Source: Candidatus Rokuibacteriota bacterium
GTDB lineage: Bacteria; Methylomirabilota; Methylomirabilia; Rokubacteriales; JACPHL01
DNA length: 10,873 bases
Direction of reading: 5' to 3'
Assembly: GCA_016188625.1 (NCBI GenBank)
Contig: JACPHL010000017.1
Location: 2,391 to 13,263, forward strand
Both the position numbers and the translations under genes were made by a program. The notes under the pieces were generated by a model. That model was not told the origin of the DNA. It saw nothing but the letters and a program-made list of their open reading frames with translations, and ran no database searches. Within the stretch, counting starts at the first letter, position 1, and each line of letters starts with the position of its first letter. Below, in pieces: positions 6,480 through 10,873 of this stretch.

Positions 6480-7369
6480 GCGAGCGTCCCGTGGGGCGCC
6501 AAGTCGGCGAGCGGGTGGCGCGGCGGGCGGGGCGCCCCGGGAGCCGCGCGGTGCGCGTGGCATTCGATGGTGACGGCGACGGGGAGCGAGGTGATGTGGC
6601 AGGGGTAGGTCAGGATATGAATGCCGAGAGCCGTCGTGTCCCCGCCGTACCCCTGGGGCCCGATCCCGAGCCGGTTGGCCCGGTCGAGGACCTCCTTCTC
6701 GATCGCGTCCACGGCCGGGTCCGGGTTGGACGACCCGAGCTCCCGGAACAGCGCCTTCTTCGACAGGAGCGCTGCCTTTTCGAAGGTCCCCCCGACCCCC
6801 ACGCCGGCGATCAGCGGCGGGCAGGCGTCGGGGCCGGCGGTCCGGATGCACTCCAGGATCCACTCCTTGACGCCCTCGAGGCCGTCGGCCGGGGTAAGCA
6901 TCTTGTACTTGGAGCGGTTCTCACAGCCGCCGCCCTTGGCCATCACCATGATCTTGAGCTGGGGTCCGGGGACCAGCTCCAGGTGGACGACGGCCGGGGT
7001 GTTGTCGCCGGTATTCTTCCGATCGAACGGGGAGCGCACGATGGAGGCGCGGAGGTACCCCTCCGTGTAGCCCTGGCGGACGCCTTCGTTGATCGCCTCC
7101 TCGAGGAGTCCGCCGACGACGTAGACATCCTGCCCCAGCTCGACGAAGCAGACGACGAAGCCGGTGTCCTGGCAGTAGGGGATTTTCCGCGTGCGGGCGA
7201 GCTCAGCGTTCTCCTTGAGGAGCTGGAGCACCTGACGGCCCGCCGGGGAGCGCTCGGTCTGGAGGGCCCGGTCGAAGGCCCGGAGCATGTCCGGCTCCAG
7301 CTCGTAGTTGGCCTCCATGCAGAGCTTCTTGACGGCGTCGGTGATCGCGGAGACGTGGATCTCGCGCAT
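6476..7369 (-). CDS. Class I fumarase (or L-tartrate dehydratase-like) alpha subunit
   Basis: The alpha chain holds the oxygen-sensitive [4Fe-4S] cluster of two-subunit class I fumarase. It begins MREIHVSAITDAVKKLCMEA. The likely cluster cysteines are C66 (CQDTG), C183 (DACPPLIAGVGVGG) and C270 (ECHAHR), whose spacing resembles structurally known class I enzymes. Other conserved parts are SIVRSPFDRKNTGDNTP (109-125) and AKGGGCENRS (144-153). The protein has 297 residues, somewhat longer than the usual ~280, owing to a Pro/Ala/Arg-rich tail after CHAHR. The ATG at 7369 lies 9 nt after the mdh stop, with GGAGAGG just before it. It overlaps the beta gene by 4 nt, as expected for subunits of one enzyme. 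Context favours malate/fumarate as substrates. Confidence 0.94.
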   Translation of the reverse strand: MREIHVSAITDAVKKLCMEANYELEPDMLRAFDRALQTERSPAGRQVLQLLKENAELARTRKIPYCQDTGFVVCFVELGQDVYVVGGLLEEAINEGVRQGYTEGYLRASIVRSPFDRKNTGDNTPAVVHLELVPGPQLKIMVMAKGGGCENRSKYKMLTPADGLEGVKEWILECIRTAGPDACPPLIAGVGVGGTFEKAALLSKKALFRELGSSNPDPAVDAIEKEVLDRANRLGIGPQGYGGDTTALGIHILTYPCHITSLPVAVTIECHAHRAAPGAPRPPRHPLADLAPHGTLA

Positions 7370-7378
7370 GGGCCTCTC

Positions 7379-8305
7379 CTACAGCTTGAGCTTCTCCACC
7401 AGCTCCCGGACCGCGGCGACCGACCGCTGGAAGGCCGCGGCCTCCTCGGCGGTGAGCCTGATCCCGATGACCTCCTCTACCCCGCCCCGCCCGAGCTTGA
7501 CCGGGACGCCGACGTAGAGCCCCTGGACCCCGTACTGGCCGTCCAGGTACGCCGCGCACGGCAGGATCTTCTTCTTGTCCTTGAGGATCGCCTCGACCAT
7601 CTCGACGACCCCGGCCCCCGGGGCGTAGTAGGCCCCGCCGGTCTTCAGCAGACCGACGACCTCGGCGCCCCCGTCCCGGGTCCGCTGGACCAGGGCGTCG
7701 AGCCGCTCCTTCGGCAGCAGCTCGGTGATCGGGATCCCGGCGACCGTGGAGTAGCGGGGGAGCGGGACCATGCTGTCGCCGTGCCCGCCCAGGACGAAGG
7801 CGCTCACGTTCTCGACCGAGACCCCCAGCTCCAGGGCGATGAAGGTGCGGAAGCGGGCGGAGTCCAGGATCCCCGCCATCCCCATGACCCGCTGCGGCGG
7901 GAAGCCCGAGACCTTCCAGGCGAGCTGGACCATGGCGTCCAGCGGGTTCGTCACCATGATCAGGATGGCGTCGGGGGAGCGGCGGGCCACCTCCTGGGTG
8001 ACGCCGCGGATGACCTCGGCGTTCTTGAAGAGGAGGTCGTCGCGGGTCATCCCGGGCTTCCGGGGGAAGCCGGCGGTCACGACGACGATGTCCGACCCGA
8101 CCGTCTCGCCGTAGCCGTTCGAGCCGACCAGCCGGCAGTCGTAGCGGTGGATCGGCCCGGCCTGGAGGAGGTCGAGGGCCTTCCCCTGGGGGACCCCCTC
8201 GATCACGTCCACGAGGACGACGTCCGCCAGCTCCTTCTCCACCGTGTACTGGGCCACCGAGGCCCCGACGTTCCCCGCCCCCACCACCGTGACCTTGGGT
8301 CGCAT
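7379..8305 (-). CDS. mdh: NAD-dependent malate dehydrogenase, LDH-like type
   Basis: This cytosolic enzyme interconverts malate and oxaloacetate. The 308-residue protein belongs to the lactate/malate dehydrogenase family. It shows the Rossmann motif GAGNVG (9-14), Asp33 at the end of the second strand (favouring NAD over NADP), the catalytic loop PRKPGMTR (81-88), Asp148 and Arg151 (LDSARFR), and His175 in GGHGDSM. Arg82 occupies the position where lactate dehydrogenases carry Gln, so malate is the expected substrate. The ATG at 8305 follows the icd stop by 10 nt, with a TAGGAGAG Shine-Dalgarno overlapping that stop. The fumarase alpha gene follows after 9 nt, putting consecutive reactions side by side. 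No anomalies were seen. Confidence 0.96.
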   Translation of the reverse strand: MRPKVTVVGAGNVGASVAQYTVEKELADVVLVDVIEGVPQGKALDLLQAGPIHRYDCRLVGSNGYGETVGSDIVVVTAGFPRKPGMTRDDLLFKNAEVIRGVTQEVARRSPDAILIMVTNPLDAMVQLAWKVSGFPPQRVMGMAGILDSARFRTFIALELGVSVENVSAFVLGGHGDSMVPLPRYSTVAGIPITELLPKERLDALVQRTRDGGAEVVGLLKTGGAYYAPGAGVVEMVEAILKDKKKILPCAAYLDGQYGVQGLYVGVPVKLGRGGVEEVIGIRLTAEEAAAFQRSVAAVRELVEKLKL

Positions 8306-8315
8306 CGCCGCTCTC

Positions 8316-9575
8316 CTACCCGTCCATGTTCCGGATGATGGCGCTCCCGAACTCCGAGCACTTCACCTCCTTCGCCCCCTCCGTGAGCCGGGCGAAGTCG
8401 TAGGTCACCACCTTCTCCTGAATGGTCCGCCCGAGCCCCCGGACGATGCGATCGGCCGCCTCGGCCCAGCCGAGGTAGCGGAGCATCATCTCCCCGGAGA
8501 GGATCACCGAGCCGGGGTTGACCTTGTCCTGGCCGGCGTACTTGGGGGCGGTGCCGTGGGTCGCCTCGAAGAGGGCGTGCCCCGACTCGAAGTTGATGTT
8601 CCCGCCCGGGGCGATCCCGATCCCCCCCACCTGGGCGGCCAGGGCGTCGGAGATGAGGTCGCCGGTCAGGTTCGGGGTCGCGAGGACGTCGAACTCGTCC
8701 GGCCGCGTCAGGACCTGCTGGAGGCAGGCGTCGGTGATGGCGTCCTTGATCAGGATCTTCCCCGCCGGGGGCCTGCCGCCGCACTCCTCCCAGGAGACCG
8801 CCTTGTCGGAGAACTCTCGCCGGGCCAGCTCGTACCCCCAGCGCATGAACGCGCCCTCGGTGTACTTCTGGATGTTCCCCTTGTGGACCAGGGTGACGGA
8901 GCGCCGGCCGTGGTCGATGGCGTAGCGGATCGCCGCGTGGATCAGCCGCTCCGAGCCCTCGCGCGAGATCGGCTTGATCCCGATGGCCGAGGTCTCGGGG
9001 AAGCGGATCTTCCGGACCCCCATCTCCTTCTGGAGGAAGGCGATGACCTTCCGCGCCTCCGGCGTCCCGCTCTCCCACTCGATGCCGGCGTAGATGTCCT
9101 CGGTGTTCTCGCGGAAGATCACCATGTCCACCTTCTCCGGGTGCCTGACCGGGGAGGGGACGCCCTGGAAGTAGCGGATCGGGCGGAGGCAGACGTAGAG
9201 GTCGAGCTCCTGGCGGAGGGTGACGTTGAGGCTGCGGAACCCCTCCCCCACCGGGGTGGTCAGCGGCCCCTTGATCGCGACCAGGTAGTCGCGGATGACC
9301 TCCACGGTCTCGGGCGGGAGGAGGTTCGGGGGGCAGGCCTCGCCGTAGAACGCCTTCGCCTTGTCTCCCGCATAGGTCTCGAGCCAGGCGATCCGGCGCT
9401 TCCCGCCGTAGGCCCGCTCCACGGCCGCGTCCAGGACCCGCACCGCGGCCCGCCAGATGTCGGGGCCGGTGCCGTCCCCCTCGATGAAGGGGATGATGGG
9501 GTGGTCCGGGACCTGGAGCTTGCCGTCGTGGATGCTGATCTTCTCTCCCGCCGGGATCTTCACCTTGCTGGACAT
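8316..9575 (-). CDS. icd: NADP-dependent isocitrate dehydrogenase
   Basis: This homodimeric cytosolic enzyme oxidatively decarboxylates isocitrate to 2-oxoglutarate. The protein is very like E. coli Icd over its length (419 residues here, 416 there). Visible residues are Ser115 in RSLNV (E. coli Ser113, the substrate-binding and IDH-kinase site), Tyr162 in IYAGIEW, and Lys232 in LVHKGNI. The NADP determinants Lys345-Tyr346 ([14 protein letters not shown]) and Tyr392/Arg396 (TYDFAR) are also present. The loop before the serine reads PVGEG rather than PVGGG. I chose ATG 9575 because [10 protein letters not shown] aligns with E. coli MESKVVVPAQ and has GAGG five bases upstream. A GTG at 9581 would add two residues. 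The gap before it holds the palindromic repeat, and mdh follows 10 nt downstream. Confidence 0.96.
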   Translation of the reverse strand: MSSKVKIPAGEKISIHDGKLQVPDHPIIPFIEGDGTGPDIWRAAVRVLDAAVERAYGGKRRIAWLETYAGDKAKAFYGEACPPNLLPPETVEVIRDYLVAIKGPLTTPVGEGFRSLNVTLRQELDLYVCLRPIRYFQGVPSPVRHPEKVDMVIFRENTEDIYAGIEWESGTPEARKVIAFLQKEMGVRKIRFPETSAIGIKPISREGSERLIHAAIRYAIDHGRRSVTLVHKGNIQKYTEGAFMRWGYELARREFSDKAVSWEECGGRPPAGKILIKDAITDACLQQVLTRPDEFDVLATPNLTGDLISDALAAQVGGIGIAPGGNINFESGHALFEATHGTAPKYAGQDKVNPGSVILSGEMMLRYLGWAEAADRIVRGLGRTIQEKVVTYDFARLTEGAKEVKCSEFGSAIIRNMDG

Positions 9576-9578
9576 GCT

Positions 9579-9584
9579 CACCTC
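9579..9584 (-). promoter_or_regulatory. Shine-Dalgarno that decides the icd start
   Basis: GAGGTG on the minus strand, with GAGG ending five bases before the ATG at 9575. It includes the GTG at 9581 that would otherwise be the most upstream start, so it favours the ATG. A second GAGG (9588-9591) could serve the GTG. The base of the upstream hairpin ends at 9591, only 7 nt away, so that structure might affect ribosome access. Confidence 0.6.
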
Positions 9585-9590
9585 ACACCT

Positions 9591-9658
9591 CGGAGGGGGG
9601 CTCTGCCCCCCTTCCGAACCTCCCCCCGGAAGGTTGCGCGGGCCAAGCCCGCGCTCGG
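9591..9658 (+). repeat. Palindromic dispersed repeat, copy 2, between the aconitase gene and icd
   Basis: This fills most of the ~110-bp gap between aconitase and icd. It contains two strong palindromes. GGGGGGC/GCCCCCC (9595-9601 and 9605-9611) has a TCT loop and is extended by CGGA/TCCG with one bulged T. GCGCGGGC/GCCCGCGC (9636-9643 and 9647-9654) has a 3-nt loop. Positions 9610-9658 match copy 1 in sucC, in inverted orientation. On the transcript neither hairpin is followed by a U-run, so this is not a standard terminator. It may act like REP sequences, shielding the upstream aconitase message or tuning icd expression. That role is inferred. Confidence 0.85.
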
Positions 9659-9684
9659 AGGGCGGCGAGACCTTTCCGGTGCGG

Positions 9685-10873
9685 TCATTTCAGAGCGTTC
9701 AGGGCAGATCCAGCCCTGAACCAGGTTATCTGTTCGTCGGTGAGGCTGTGGCGCGTCTCGATGGAAAGCGTGTGGCCGTCGCGCTTCCGCACGACGACGG
9801 TGACGGGCCTGCCGGGGCCCAGGCCCGAGAGCCCCACGATGCTCACCCGGTCGGGCTGCTCGAAGAGGTCGTAATCTCCGGGGTCGGCGAAGGTCAGCGG
9901 CAGGATCCCCTGCTTCTTCAGGTTCGTCTCGTGGATCCGCGCGAAGCTCCGGGCGATCACCGCCTTGACGCCGAGGTAGCGGGGCGACATGGCGGCGTGC
10001 TCCCGGCTGGAACCCTCCCCGTAGTTCTCGTCCCCGATCACCACCGAGCCGACCCCCTGGGCCTTGTAGCGCCGGGCGACCTGGGCGATGGGGAGGCCCG
10101 CCTCGCCGCTCAGCACATCCGTCCCCTTCCCGACCTCGGGGTGGAAGGCGTTGGTGGCGCCCAGGAAGAGGTTGTCGCTGATCCGGTCCAGGTGCCCCCG
10201 GAAGCGGAGCCACGGGCCGGCCGGGGAGATGTGGTCCGTGGTGGTCTTCCCCTTGGTCTTGATCAGGACGACGAGGTCGGCGAGATCGCGGCCGTCCCAC
10301 GGCGGGAACGGCAGGAGGACCTGGAGCCGCTCGCTGGTCGGCGAGACCTCGACCTGGACCCGGTCGCCGTCCTCGGCGGGCGGCTCGTACCCCTCGAGCC
10401 CCCTGGCGAAGCCGTCCCCGGGGAGCTCTTCCCCTTCGGGCGGGGCGAAGCGGAAGGGGCGACCGTCCGGGGTCGTCAGGGTTCCGTGGAGCGGGTCGAA
10501 CTCCAGGGTCCCCGCGAAGGCCAGGGCCGTGACGATCTCCGGGCTCGTCAGGAAGGAGAGCGTCGCGGCGCTCCCGTCGTTCCGTCCCGGGAAGTTCCGG
10601 TTGTAGGAGCTGACGATGGAGTTGGTCTCGCCCCTGGCCACGTCGGCGCGCCTCCACTGGCCGATGCACGGGCCGCAGGCGTTGGCCAGCACGGTGCCGC
10701 CCATCTCCTCGAAGGTCGCCATGAGGCCGTCGCGCTTGATGGTCTGGAAGATCCGGTCCGAGCCCGGCGTGACCAGGAACGGCACGCGGGCCCTGAGCCC
10801 GGCCCGGAGCCCCTGCTGGGCGACGTGGGCGGCCCGGCGCATGTCCTCGTAGGAGGAGTTGGTGCACGAGCCG
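9685..10873 (-). CDS. acn: Aconitate hydratase, mitochondrial type, C-terminal ~395 residues (runs off right edge)
   Basis: Aconitase isomerises citrate to isocitrate with a [4Fe-4S] cluster. The first visible residues, [11 protein letters not shown], include the first cluster cysteine, and [11 protein letters not shown] (visible residues 64-74) holds the other two. [41 protein letters not shown] and [15 protein letters not shown] (swivel domain, catalytic serine) follow. The end, [14 protein letters not shown] to [12 protein letters not shown], closely resembles mitochondrial ACO2 from memory, more than bacterial AcnA or AcnB. Family members are about 750-780 residues, so roughly half is missing on the right. 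The stop TGA lies about 110 nt before icd, a gap occupied by the palindromic repeat. Aconitase and isocitrate dehydrogenase catalyse consecutive steps, so cotranscription is likely. No lesion was seen in the visible part. Confidence 0.96.
   Translation of the reverse strand, partial: GSCTNSSYEDMRRAAHVAQQGLRAGLRARVPFLVTPGSDRIFQTIKRDGLMATFEEMGGTVLANACGPCIGQWRRADVARGETNSIVSSYNRNFPGRNDGSAATLSFLTSPEIVTALAFAGTLEFDPLHGTLTTPDGRPFRFAPPEGEELPGDGFARGLEGYEPPAEDGDRVQVEVSPTSERLQVLLPFPPWDGRDLADLVVLIKTKGKTTTDHISPAGPWLRFRGHLDRISDNLFLGATNAFHPEVGKGTDVLSGEAGLPIAQVARRYKAQGVGSVVIGDENYGEGSSREHAAMSPRYLGVKAVIARSFARIHETNLKKQGILPLTFADPGDYDLFEQPDRVSIVGLSGLGPGRPVTVVVRKRDGHTLSIETRHSLTDEQITWFRAGSALNALK

Noticed and set aside
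6491-8338. Plus-strand open frame of about 615 codons opposite fumarase alpha and mdh
   Set aside because: Same composition signature, fully antisense to two intact enzyme genes; other long plus-strand frames (343-1569, 8244-9719) are explained the same way.
9591-9616. GGGGGGC/GCCCCCC hairpin as an intrinsic terminator between the aconitase gene and icd
   Set aside because: No U-tract follows on the transcript, and the gap has no recognisable promoter for icd; it fits the repeat element better.
9576-9684. Possible promoter for icd in the largest intergenic gap
   Set aside because: The gap is mostly the palindromic repeat; I see no credible -35/-10 pair, although non-sigma70 promoters in high-GC DNA are hard to see by eye.

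Overview
The window is one minus-strand gene cluster, read from about 10.9 kb down to 1, that encodes most of the tricarboxylic acid (TCA) cycle. The DNA is very GC-rich (about 70% by eye, not computed) and the genes are tightly packed, with several 4-nt ATGA overlaps. The enzyme set points to a free-living respiring bacterium: mitochondrial-type aconitase, E. coli-type NADP isocitrate dehydrogenase, LDH-like malate dehydrogenase, two-subunit class I fumarase, and a mycobacterial Sdh1-like succinate dehydrogenase with an unusual anchor. A soil or subsurface lineage such as Rokubacteria/Methylomirabilota would fit, but that is a weak inference from GC content and gene types, not something the window proves.

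Layout in transcription order: aconitase (N-terminal part off the right edge); a ~110-bp gap holding a palindromic repeat; icd; mdh; fumarase alpha and beta; a strong hairpin; then sdhC, sdhA and sdhB. A 43-codon remnant of an EthD-family gene follows, then sucC, sucD and ndk (C-terminal part off the left edge). No plus-strand gene is credible. No gene-free stretch exceeds about 110 bp. No RNA gene, CRISPR array or insertion sequence was seen.

Together the products run citrate to 2-oxoglutarate (Acn, Icd) and interconvert succinyl-CoA and oxaloacetate (SucCD, Sdh, Fum, Mdh). Ndk can exchange the nucleoside triphosphate made by SucCD. Citrate synthase and the 2-oxoglutarate-oxidising enzyme are not in the window.

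The core content is ordinary metabolism, and I found no undescribed defence or mobile system. Four things deserve a second look. (1) sdhB is frameshifted by an exact 43-bp tandem duplication; removing one copy restores a complete 247-residue protein. (2) A 49-bp palindromic repeat occurs twice in opposite orientation with compensatory stem changes, and one copy is translated as the C-terminal tail of SucC. (3) The EthD-like gene appears internally deleted but still has an open frame and a good ribosome binding site. (4) The Sdh anchor carries a Cys/His motif suggesting a membrane-embedded Rieske-type cluster.
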